In this document: positions 44,576 through 51,610 of the stretch, in pieces
How the letters are laid out: each line of letters opens with the position of its first letter
How positions within the stretch are numbered: the stretch's first letter is position 1
Assembly (NCBI RefSeq): GCF_025813715.1
Contig: NZ_CP107532.1
Span: forward strand, 4,604,001 to 4,668,000
DNA from: Methylobacterium sp. FF17
GTDB lineage: Bacteria; Pseudomonadota; Alphaproteobacteria; Rhizobiales; Beijerinckiaceae
DNA: 64,000 nt
Direction of reading: 5' to 3'
Made by a program: the position numbers and the translations under genes
The notes under the pieces: generated by a model
Database searches by the model: none
What the model was told of the DNA's origin: nothing
What the model saw: only the letters and a program-made list of their open reading frames with translations

Positions 44576-45339
44576 TGCGCATTCTCGTCACCAACGACGA
44601 CGGCATTCACGCGCCGGGGCTCGAGACCCTGGAGGGGATCGCCCGCGCCATCTCGGACGACGTCTGGGTGGTGGCGCCCGAGACCGACCAGTCCGGCGTC
44701 TCGCACTCGCTCTCGCTCAACGACCCCCTGCGCCTGCGCCAGGTGGCGGACAAGCGCTTCGCCGTGAAGGGCACGCCCTCCGACTGCGTGATCATGGGGG
44801 TGCGCCACATCCTCAAGGACCACGGGCCGGACCTCGTGCTCTCGGGCGTCAACCGGGGCCAGAACGTGGCCGAGGACGTGACCTACTCGGGCACCATCGC
44901 GGCGGCGATGGAGGGCACCATCCTCAACGTGAAATCGATCGCCCTGAGCCAGGCCTACGGCGCCGGCGGCCGGGGCGCCATCAAGTGGCACTGCGCCGCC
45001 GAGCACGGGCCGGGGGTGGTCCGCAAGATCCTGGAGATCGGGATCGAGCCCGGCATCGTCGTCAACGTGAACTTTCCGGATTGCGAGCCGGGCGAGGTCC
45101 AGGGCACGGCGGTGGCGGCGCAGGGGTTCCGCAATCAGGCGCTGCTCGCCATCGACGCCCGCCAGGACGGGCGCGGCAACCCGTATTTCTGGCTGGCCTT
45201 CGCCAAGGCGACCTTCGAGCCGGGCCACGGCACCGACCTCAAGGCCATCGCCGAGAAGCGCATCTCGGTGACCCCCCTGCGCCTCGACCTCACCGACGAG
45301 CCGAGCCTGACCCGCTTCGCGCAAGGCTTCGCGCAGTAG
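44575..45339 (+). CDS. surE: 5'/3'-nucleotidase SurE
   Basis: A 254-residue metal-dependent nucleotidase of stationary-phase survival. [15 protein letters not shown] gives the D8-D9 metal site; ETDQSGVSHSLSLNDPLRL, KGTPSDCVIMGVRHIL and LSGVNRGQNVAEDVTYSGTI (about residues 87-106) are family motifs. The ATG at 44575 overlaps the serS stop by one base. pcm follows after 90 bp. The last eight codons repeat a TTCGCGCA phrase (RFAQGFAQ). Typical role: dephosphorylation of (d)NMPs under stress. Confidence 0.95.
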   Translation: MRILVTNDDGIHAPGLETLEGIARAISDDVWVVAPETDQSGVSHSLSLNDPLRLRQVADKRFAVKGTPSDCVIMGVRHILKDHGPDLVLSGVNRGQNVAEDVTYSGTIAAAMEGTILNVKSIALSQAYGAGGRGAIKWHCAAEHGPGVVRKILEIGIEPGIVVNVNFPDCEPGEVQGTAVAAQGFRNQALLAIDARQDGRGNPYFWLAFAKATFEPGHGTDLKAIAEKRISVTPLRLDLTDEPSLTRFAQGFAQ

Positions 45340-45429
45340 GGGCTCTTTGGCGACACGCACGTCGTCCCTCCGGCGATGGGTGAGCAGCCCCGCGCCCCGG
45401 TGCGGGGAGAGGGGGCCGGGACGCAAGGC

Positions 45430-46086
45430 ATGACGACCGAGAACGCGATCGAGGATGCCGCCTTCGTCATGGCCCTGCGCGGCCGGGGCGTGCGCGACAC
45501 CGACACCCTGCGGGCCATGGAGCGGGTGCCGCGCGAGCGCTTCGCGCCGGCCCGGCACCGCGACCTCGCCCGACGCGACCTCGCGCTGCCCCTCCCCTGC
45601 GGCCAGACCATGACGGCGCCCACCACCGTGGCGGCGATGCTGACGGCGCTGGGCCCGCGCCCCGGCGCCCGCATCCTCGAGATCGGCACGGGCTCGGGCT
45701 ACGTCACCGCCCTGCTGCTGCGCCTCGGCGCCGACCACGTCCACAGCCTCGAGCGCTACGCGACGCTGGCCGAGGATGCCCGCGACAACCTCCTGCCGGA
45801 GGACCGGCCGCGCGCCGCGATCCTCACCGGCGACGGCCTCGCCCCCGAAACCCTCGCGGAGGCCGGGCCCTTCGACCGCATCCTCCTCAACGGCACCGTC
45901 CCGGTGCTGCCCCCTCACCTGCCGGACCTGCTGCGGCCGGGCGGGCGCCTCGTGGCGGCGGTGGGGCGCCCGGAGGCGGCGGGGCTCGTCACCCTGGTGC
46001 GGGGGGCCGACGGCACCCTCGAGACCCGCTCCGGCTCGCCCCTGCGGCTGGCCCCCCTGACCCCGGGCCGCGCCCGCGTGCTCTGA
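45430..46086 (+). CDS. pcm: Protein-L-isoaspartate O-methyltransferase
   Basis: A 218-residue SAM-dependent enzyme repairing isoaspartyl residues. MERVPRERFAPARHRD (about residues 31-46), LPLPCGQTMTAPTTVAAMLT and the SAM motif ARILEIGTGSGYVTALLLRL (about 81-100) are diagnostic; DRILLNGTVPVLPPHLPDLL and LLRPGGRLVAAVG follow. The start at 45430 (MTTENAIEDAAFV) has GAGAGGGGG upstream. Its stop codon lies within a 20 bp tandem repeat that repeats its own terminal codons. Downstream of surE in the same transcript. Confidence 0.93.
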   Translation: MTTENAIEDAAFVMALRGRGVRDTDTLRAMERVPRERFAPARHRDLARRDLALPLPCGQTMTAPTTVAAMLTALGPRPGARILEIGTGSGYVTALLLRLGADHVHSLERYATLAEDARDNLLPEDRPRAAILTGDGLAPETLAEAGPFDRILLNGTVPVLPPHLPDLLRPGGRLVAAVGRPEAAGLVTLVRGADGTLETRSGSPLRLAPLTPGRARVL

Positions 46087-46126
46087 GCCGCGCCCGCGTG
46101 CTCCAGGCCGCGCCCGCGTGCTCTGA
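46067..46126. repeat. 20 bp tandem repeat covering the pcm stop codon
   Basis: GCCGCGCCCGCGTGCTCTGA occurs at 46067-46086 and 46107-46126, with a near copy (46087-46106, ending CCAG). The first copy is the end of pcm including TGA; the next two lie in non-coding sequence. A clear case of the gene end copied into the intergenic space. Confidence 0.93.
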
Positions 46127-46257
46127 GCCGCCGGGTGCCGGGACACGGTTCCCCGCGCCATCATTCGTGGCGCAAACGTGGTGAATCGGAACGGTCCCTT
46201 AACCTGAATCGGATTTGAATGACTGCATCAAGTTGCGTCAGGCAAACAGGTGCGTCG

Positions 46258-47655
46258 ATGCGGGTTCGCGGGACTGGTCGAGGGTTGAGGACGCTGTCGC
46301 GTTTCGCGCTCATCGGCGTGATCGGAGGCGGTGCGGCCGCCTGTTCTTCGGATGCGTCCCGGCTGGGCGATCCCTTTGGTAATCCGTTCGCCTCGAATCT
46401 GTCGAGCGAGCCCGCCGCCACGGGCAGCCTGCCCGACGGCGAAATCGCCCCGGCGCCGGTGGTGCGCACCAGCCGCATCCAGTCCCAGGCGCTCGGCGCG
46501 CCCGGCGCGGCGATGTCGCCGCGCCCGATGGCCGCCGCGCCGGTCCCGGCCCGGCCGCAGACCACTCGCCTCGCCTCGACCGAGCCGGTCTCGGGGGGCA
46601 TGGCCTCCAGTTCGGTCTCGGGCATGAACCCCGATGCCGGCCGCATGACCACCCGGGCGGTCCCCGCCGCCCCGGCCCCGAAGGTGATCGACCGCGCCGC
46701 CGAGAAGCGCGCCGCCGAGGCCCGTCGCGAGGCGGAGGCCCGCGAGGCGGCTGAAGCCAAGCGCGAGGCCGAGGCCGCCAAGCTCGCCGAGGCCCGCAGG
46801 CTGGTGGAGGCGAGCAAGGCCGCCGACGCGCGCAAAGCCGCCGACAAGGCCGCGGAAAAGGCCGCCGGCGCCGCCAAGCTCGCCGAGGCGAAGAGGACCG
46901 TGGAGGCCCGCAAGGTCGCCGACGCCAAGGCAGCCGACGCCGCCAAGAAGGCCCATGCCCGCCCCGGCCAGGCCGTCGCCAAGGCCGAGGACAAGCCGGT
47001 CCGCAAGATCGAGATCAAGGAGGCCAAGCTCGAAGCGAAGGCCGACACCGCCAAGGCCGATGCCGCCAAGAAGGCGGACGCGGCCAAGGAAGCGGCCAAG
47101 AAGGCGGCGGAGGCCGAGGCCCGGCTCGCCAAGGCGGACGCCGCCAAGGACGCCGCCCGCAAGGTCGCCGAGGCGAAGGCCGCCGAGGCCGCCGCCAAGG
47201 AAGCCGCCAAGGAGGCTGCCAAGCCCCCCGTGAAGGTCGCCGCCGTCGAGACCAAGCCGGAGCCCGCCACCACGAGTTCGGTCCCGGACCAGTCCTTCCG
47301 CTGGCCCGCCAAGGGCCGGGTGATCTCGGGCTACGGCTCCTCCGGCAACGAGGGCATCAACATCTCGGTGCCCGAGGGCACGGCGGTGAAGGCCGCCGAG
47401 GACGGCACCGTCGCCTATGCGGGCTCGGACGTGAAGGGGTACGGCAAGCTCGTGCTGGTGCGCCACTCCAACGGCTACGTCTCGGCCTACGCCCATAACG
47501 GCGAGCTCGACGTGCGCCCCGGCGAGAAGGTCAAGCGCGGCCAGACCATCGCCAAGTCCGGCGCCTCCGGCAACGTGACCTCGCCCCAGCTCCACTTCGA
47601 GATCCGCAAGGGCGCGACCCCGGTCGACCCGATGCCGCACCTCGCCAGCAACTGA
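46258..47655 (+). CDS. nlpD: NlpD-like lipoprotein with degenerate LytM domain and Ala/Lys-rich stalk
   Basis: A 465-residue envelope protein. Lipobox at GVIGGGAAAC-SS gives acylated C29. Residues about 140-335 form a long Ala/Lys/Glu-rich helix like TolA (for example AEARREAEAREAAEAKREAE) instead of the LysM repeats normal for NlpD. The LytM/M23 domain (about 350-465) has GRVISGYGSSGNEGINISVP and ASGNVTSPQLHFEIRKG. The HxxxD zinc motif reads NEGIN and HxH reads QLH, so two metal ligands are missing, as in E. coli NlpD, which activates amidases without cleaving. The start is preferred at 46258 for the lipoprotein signal. Last gene of serS-surE-pcm-nlpD. Confidence 0.85.
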   Translation: MRVRGTGRGLRTLSRFALIGVIGGGAAACSSDASRLGDPFGNPFASNLSSEPAATGSLPDGEIAPAPVVRTSRIQSQALGAPGAAMSPRPMAAAPVPARPQTTRLASTEPVSGGMASSSVSGMNPDAGRMTTRAVPAAPAPKVIDRAAEKRAAEARREAEAREAAEAKREAEAAKLAEARRLVEASKAADARKAADKAAEKAAGAAKLAEAKRTVEARKVADAKAADAAKKAHARPGQAVAKAEDKPVRKIEIKEAKLEAKADTAKADAAKKADAAKEAAKKAAEAEARLAKADAAKDAARKVAEAKAAEAAAKEAAKEAAKPPVKVAAVETKPEPATTSSVPDQSFRWPAKGRVISGYGSSGNEGINISVPEGTAVKAAEDGTVAYAGSDVKGYGKLVLVRHSNGYVSAYAHNGELDVRPGEKVKRGQTIAKSGASGNVTSPQLHFEIRKGATPVDPMPHLASN

Positions 47656-47683
47656 TCGTCAGGCGCGCGCGCCGACACACGGA

Positions 47684-47711
47684 ACGGCGGTCCCCCGGGG
47701 CCGCCGTTTTC
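47684..47711 (+). terminator. Rho-independent terminator after nlpD
   Basis: ACGGCGG (47684-47690) pairs with CCGCCGT (47701-47707), followed by TTTC. It lies 29 bp after the nlpD stop, between convergent genes. Confidence 0.8.
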
Positions 47712-47727
47712 GTTTGGTGAAGCCCCC

Positions 47728-48849
47728 TCAGCGCCCGGTGCGCACCCGCGTCCAGCTCCGGGTGACGAAGCGCTGGGTGCGGTCGTCCCAGGCGGTGTTG
47801 CTGGAGAGGCGCTGCATCGTCGCCTCGTCCGGATAGATGCCCGGGTTGGCGAGGATCTCCGGCTTGACGAACTTCCGGGCCGCGCCGTTGCCGCTGGCAT
47901 AGGCGACGAAGTTGGTGTTGGCCGCCGCCACCTCGGGCCGCATCATGTAGTCGAGGAAGGCGTGGGCCTCCGCCGGGTGGGGGGCGTCCTTGGGGATCGC
48001 GAAGGCGTCGAACCACATCAGCGCCCCCTCGCGCGGGACCAGGTAGGCGATCTCGGCGCCGTTCTTGGCCTCCTCGGCGCGCTTGCGGGCCTGCATCACG
48101 TCGCCCGAGTAGCCGACCGCGAGGCAGAGGTCGCCGTTGGCGAGCCCGTTGATGTATTCCGAGGAGTGGAACTTGCGCACCGAGCCGCGCACCTTGGACA
48201 GGGCGTCGGTGACCTGGCTGATGTCGTCCCAGCGCTTCGAATCCGGCTTGAAGCCGTAGAACGGCAGCATGCTGGGGATCAGGTCCTCGGGCGAATCGAG
48301 CAGCATCACCCCGCAATCCTTGAGCTTGGCCATCAGGCCCGGATTGAGGATGAGGCTCCAGGTGTTGAGGGGCTGGCTCGCCCCCAGGCGCTCGCGCACC
48401 AGGGCGAGGTTCACGCCGATGCCGGTGGTCCCCCACATGTAGTCCACGGCGTAGGTGTTGCCGGGATCGTAGGCGGCCAGCCGCGCGGCGATCTCGGGCC
48501 AGGCATGGACGAGGTTGGGAATCCGGCTCTTGTCCAGCGGCTGGAACACGCCGGCCCGGATCAGCCGCTGCAGGAACGGCCCCGAGGGCGTCACCACGTC
48601 GTAGCCCGAGCGCCCGGCGAGCAGCTTGGTCTCGAGGATCTCGTTGTTGTCGTAGGTGTCGTAGACGACCTTGATGCCCGTCTCCCGGGTGAAGGCGGCG
48701 AGCATCCCGGGGTCGATGTAGTCCGACCAGTTGTAGATGTTGACGACGCGCTCGCCGGCCGGCGCCTCGGCCCGGGCACCGGAGCCCGGCGCCAGGGCGG
48801 CGAGCGCCCCGGCGACGAGGAGCGCGCGGCGGGTGCCGGCTCGGATCAT
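47728..48849 (-). CDS. Polyamine-type ABC transporter substrate-binding protein
   Basis: A 373-residue periplasmic binding protein of the PotD/PotF family. Signal peptide (TRRALLVAGALAALAPGSGA, about residues 5-27). The mature part begins VVNIYNWSDYIDPGMLAAFT (binding-site Trp and Asp), followed by VVYDTYDNNEILETKLLAGRSG and VDYMWGTTGIGVN, all diagnostic. Substrate is likely putrescine or spermidine. No permease or ATPase gene is near, so it works with a transporter elsewhere. It starts four bases inside the ridA end (ATGA overlap), thus co-translated with a RidA protein, which is an uncommon partner. Confidence 0.88.
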   Translation of the reverse strand: MIRAGTRRALLVAGALAALAPGSGARAEAPAGERVVNIYNWSDYIDPGMLAAFTRETGIKVVYDTYDNNEILETKLLAGRSGYDVVTPSGPFLQRLIRAGVFQPLDKSRIPNLVHAWPEIAARLAAYDPGNTYAVDYMWGTTGIGVNLALVRERLGASQPLNTWSLILNPGLMAKLKDCGVMLLDSPEDLIPSMLPFYGFKPDSKRWDDISQVTDALSKVRGSVRKFHSSEYINGLANGDLCLAVGYSGDVMQARKRAEEAKNGAEIAYLVPREGALMWFDAFAIPKDAPHPAEAHAFLDYMMRPEVAAANTNFVAYASGNGAARKFVKPEILANPGIYPDEATMQRLSSNTAWDDRTQRFVTRSWTRVRTGR

Positions 48850-49205
48850 GCCTGAGCCTTCGCGGCCACCACGACGATCTCGACGCGGTATTCGGGGGCG
48901 GCGAGCTTCGCCTCCACCGTGGCGCGGGCCGGCGGGTTGCCCGGCTCCACCCAGGCGTCCCAGGCGGCGTTCATCTCCGCGAAGGTGGCGATGTCGGCCA
49001 GATAGATCGTAGCCGTGAGGATGCGGCTCTTGTCGCTGCCGGCCAGGGCCAGCAGGCGGTCGATCTCGCCGAGGATCTCCTGGGTCTGCGCGGTGACGCC
49101 GGCGCCCACCACGGTGCCGGCCACCTGACCGGCGAGGAAGACCAGGTCCCCGTGGGTGACGGCCTGGCTCATGCGCGGACCGGATTCGAAGCGCTGGATC
49201 GTCAT
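48846..49205 (-). CDS. RidA-family enamine/imine deaminase
   Basis: A 119-residue trimeric protein of the YjgF/YER057c/UK114 family, which removes reactive enamines or degrades small amines. SQAVTHGDLVFLAGQVAG (residues 13-30), VTAQTQEILGEIDRLLALAG (about 37-56), and NAAWDAWVEPGNPPARATVE with the substrate Arg (R94-like) are typical. The start at 49205 begins MTIQRFESGPRMS. It precedes and overlaps the polyamine-binding protein gene by four bases, which suggests a role in catabolising an imported amine. Confidence 0.9.
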   Translation of the reverse strand: MTIQRFESGPRMSQAVTHGDLVFLAGQVAGTVVGAGVTAQTQEILGEIDRLLALAGSDKSRILTATIYLADIATFAEMNAAWDAWVEPGNPPARATVEAKLAAPEYRVEIVVVAAKAQA

Positions 49206-49516
49206 GGTGCGGAATCGTGCCTCTTCGCGTGCCGCCCGACGCCCCCTGGCGCCCGGGTCCGGCGCTCCGCGTTGTGCCGTGCCGGGCCCCCGGGCGTAAA
49301 GGGGCCGGATGCCTGGACCGTCCGGGGCCAGTCGGTGCCGCTCGCGCGACAAAGTCACCTCTTGCAGCGCAACTCATCCCGTCGCTGCAGCGTTCTCGAA
49401 TCGGGCACCAAAGCCAAGGCTACGAAGCCGAGGCAAGCAAGCCGGCCGGTTCGGCCAAGCGGGTCCGACCAGATCGGGTCGGCCGGATCGGTTCAGCCAC
49501 GTTCGAGGATCAGCGC
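49206..49516. other. Intergenic region with an inverted repeat
   Basis: 311 bp between divergent genes. It has an inverted repeat TGCAGCG (49375-49381 region) and CGCTGCA shortly after (ending near 49391), and GGCCGGATCGG-rich sequence before the 49517 gene. No gene is visible. Confidence 0.35.
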
Positions 49517-49783
49517 ATGGGTATCATCTGGACCATCATCATCGGCTTCGTCGCCGGTGTCATCGCCAAGTTCATCATGCCGGGCAACAACGAGCCGTCC
49601 GGCTTCATCCTGACGACCATCCTCGGCATCGTCGGCGCGTTCGTCGCCACCTTCCTCGGCCAGGCGCTGGGCTGGTACGGGCCGAACCAGGGCGCCGGCC
49701 TCATCGGCGCGGTGGTCGGCGCCATCGTGGTGCTGGCGATCTACGGCTTCATCCAGGGCCGCCGCTCGACCACCACGCTCTGA
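49517..49783 (+). CDS. GlsB/YeaQ/YmgE-family membrane protein
   Basis: An 88-residue inner-membrane protein with three helices. The start MGIIWTIIIGFVAGVIAKFI and the loop MPGNNEPSGFILTTILGIVG AFVATFLG are the family signature (transglycosylase-associated protein). The function in the stress response is not established. The ATG at 49517 begins the signature. Two tandem hairpins follow its stop (49845-49870, 49901-49946), which suggests a highly stable 3' end. Confidence 0.9.
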   Translation: MGIIWTIIIGFVAGVIAKFIMPGNNEPSGFILTTILGIVGAFVATFLGQALGWYGPNQGAGLIGAVVGAIVVLAIYGFIQGRRSTTTL

Positions 49784-49844
49784 CACGGACAGGCCGGCGG
49801 GGAGACGGCGCAAGCCCCCTCCCCGCGACGGGGTGCTCGTTCCG

Positions 49845-49870
49845 GTCCGGTCATCCCAGGATGACCGGAC
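49845..49870 (+). terminator. Perfect hairpin after the GlsB-like gene
   Basis: GTCCGGTCATCC (49845-49856) pairs completely with GGATGACCGGAC (49859-49870) around two bases. Sixty bases after the stop. Confidence 0.5.
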
Positions 49871-49900
49871 GAGACTGGTCCAGAACCGTATCACGGGCTC

Positions 49901-49946
49901 GACACGAAGAAGGGCGCCTCCCGACGGAGGCGCCCTTCTTCGTGTC
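49901..49946. terminator. Very strong bidirectional hairpin
   Basis: A perfect 21 bp stem (49901-49921 with 49926-49946; core GAAGAAGGGCGCCTCC) closed by CGAC. It has an A-rich left side and a T-containing right side, so it can terminate both the GlsB-like gene and the convergent gene at 50023. Confidence 0.75.
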
Positions 49947-50022
49947 CGGTCGATTCCGGTGCCAGCGCGGATCCCGTGCCCCGCAAGGGGAGAGACCCGC
50001 GCCGATCAGGACCGACGCCCTC

Positions 50023-50244
50023 TCAGGCGTCGTGGGTCACGGCCTTGACGGCACAGTGGCCGGTGGCGCCCCGGATCGCGAGACCGGCGCCGACCACCAG
50101 GGCGGCGAGGCTGAGCCACTTGTTCGGACGGGGCTGCGCCGCCGCCGCCGCGATGCCGAGTCCGAGCACCACCGAGACGGCGCGCTCGGTGGTGGTGAGG
50201 TTCGGGGTGCCGCTGAAGATGTCGTGGATCATCGCGTTGGCCAT
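50023..50244 (-). CDS. Small two-helix membrane protein, DUF2892/YgaP-like
   Basis: A 73-residue protein with two hydrophobic helices: ERAVSVVLGLGIAAAAAQ (about residues 20-37) and LSLAALVVGAGLAIRGATGH C (about 44-63). The ending GATGHCAVKAV resembles the DUF2892/YgaP C-terminal motif G-x-T-G-x-C. Function unknown; such proteins often lie in envelope stress contexts. The start MANAMIHDIFSG at 50244 has GGAG ten bases upstream. It is downstream of the DUF3108 gene on the same strand. Confidence 0.65.
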   Translation of the reverse strand: MANAMIHDIFSGTPNLTTTERAVSVVLGLGIAAAAAQPRPNKWLSLAALVVGAGLAIRGATGHCAVKAVTHDA

Positions 50245-50345
50245 GGGCAGGGTTCTCCGATGCTGCGTCGCGGGGCGAACGCGGCGGGCGGGGCGGCGTT
50301 CCACCGGCCATGGCCGGTGCGGTGCCGCTGCGGCACCGGGCCTCC

Positions 50346-51407
50346 TCAGCGCGCGCCGGGCAGGCGGACCTTGACGCCGGCCTTCTCGGCGGGCGCCGTC
50401 GCCTCCCCGCCCCAGCGCGTCGCGTCGATCCGCACCGTGCCCCAGCCGGTGGCGACCGCGATCGACAGGGGCAGCAGCAGGGTGCCGTCGGGCACGGGCG
50501 CGAAGCGCACGCGCAGGTCGTCGTTCTCGGCCATGCGCCGGACGTTGGGCCCCTGCGCCCGGTGGCCCGAGATCGGGACCCAGCGCACGCGGCAATCGAG
50601 GGCCGGGCCGCGATAGGCGCCCTCCGTCACCGTGACCACGCCACCGCGCGACAGCACGAGGTCGGCCCGCGTCGCCCCGTCGAAGACGGGGATGCGCCGG
50701 TCGCACAGGGCGGGGTACAGGGTTTCGGACTCAAGACGATCGGACTCCGGGCGATCGGCCTTCACACGATCGGCCTTCACGCGGGCGGGACCGAGGGGGA
50801 CCATCAGCATGGTCAGGGGATCGACGACGCCGACCCGGTCCTCCGGCGCCACCGGGACCCGGTCCGGGCGCGGGGTCGGGGGCGGCTCCACCACGGCCTC
50901 GCGCACCCGCCCGCCGGCGAGATCCAGCGTCACCGCGATGGGCTTGCCGGCATAGCGGCTGTCGACCCGGAACGTCGCCGTCACCGCGCCGCCGCGCGCC
51001 CGCGATCCCGCGACCATGGCCTTGCCGGTGCCGTCGACGAAGAAGCCCGCCAGGCCGCGCAGGCCCGCCGCGAGTTCGAGCGCGTAGCGCTGCGCGTCGC
51101 GGTCGGGGGCGTGTTCGAGGCTCAGGGTCGCCTCGCCCACGCGCAGGTTCAGGAAGCTGAGGCTGTAGGTGATGGTGAAGCGCGGGGCGGGCGACGCACC
51201 GAGCGCCCGCGCGGGAGCGCTCCCAGCCGCAAGCCCGAGGAGCGCGAGCCCGAGGAGCGCGAGCAGTACGGGCCCGAGGCGTGCCGACCCAAAGAAAGCC
51301 GACTCGAGCGGGGCGAGCGCCGGGGAAGGTTTCAGGGCCTGCCCCGGGGCCGGACGCCGCGTTCCACCCCGGGAATGTTCAGGCCCGCGACCGGACACGG
51401 GGGTCAT
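50346..51407 (-). CDS. DUF3108 exported protein
   Basis: A 353-residue protein. The N-terminal signal or anchor LGPVLLALLGLALLGLAAG (about residues 44-62) is preceded by a basic leader. RFTITYSLSFLNLRVGEATL (about 76-95) opens the DUF3108 domain, which is believed to form a periplasmic beta-barrel-like fold in Alphaproteobacteria. Residues around 207-225 carry an imperfect 5-residue repeat (VKADRVKADRPESDRLESET), encoded by 15 bp tandem units. No enzymatic motif. It is transcribed away from pnp's terminator, towards the 50023 gene. Function unknown. Confidence 0.75.
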   Translation of the reverse strand: MTPVSGRGPEHSRGGTRRPAPGQALKPSPALAPLESAFFGSARLGPVLLALLGLALLGLAAGSAPARALGASPAPRFTITYSLSFLNLRVGEATLSLEHAPDRDAQRYALELAAGLRGLAGFFVDGTGKAMVAGSRARGGAVTATFRVDSRYAGKPIAVTLDLAGGRVREAVVEPPPTPRPDRVPVAPEDRVGVVDPLTMLMVPLGPARVKADRVKADRPESDRLESETLYPALCDRRIPVFDGATRADLVLSRGGVVTVTEGAYRGPALDCRVRWVPISGHRAQGPNVRRMAENDDLRVRFAPVPDGTLLLPLSIAVATGWGTVRIDATRWGGEATAPAEKAGVKVRLPGAR

Positions 51408-51529
51408 GCCTCAACCTCGCCTCGCGCGCTGCCCGGACGGATCCGATCGTCCAGGGCCTAGCAGCCCGGGGACCACCAATGATGCGTGCTTCGGCACCCC
51501 GCGCGGGCCGGCGCCCTCCCCCGGGGCGC

Positions 51530-51567
51530 AACGAAAAAGCGCGGCCCCCGGGGGACCGCGCTTCGTT
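51530..51567 (-). terminator. Rho-independent terminator of rpsO-pnp
   Basis: On the minus strand GCGCGG-TCCCCCGGGGG-CCGCGC folds into a long stem followed directly by TTTTT. It lies about 45 bp after the pnp stop. Confidence 0.85.
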
Positions 51568-51610
51568 CATTCGAAGATCGGTCTCCCCGGCGACCCGCCG
51601 GGGATCGGCC

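Noticed and set aside
44575..45339. surE terminal repeat RFAQGFAQ as another gene-end duplication
   Set aside because: Only two 12-base in-frame units wholly inside the coding region, so chance or protein-level repetition is a sufficient explanation.
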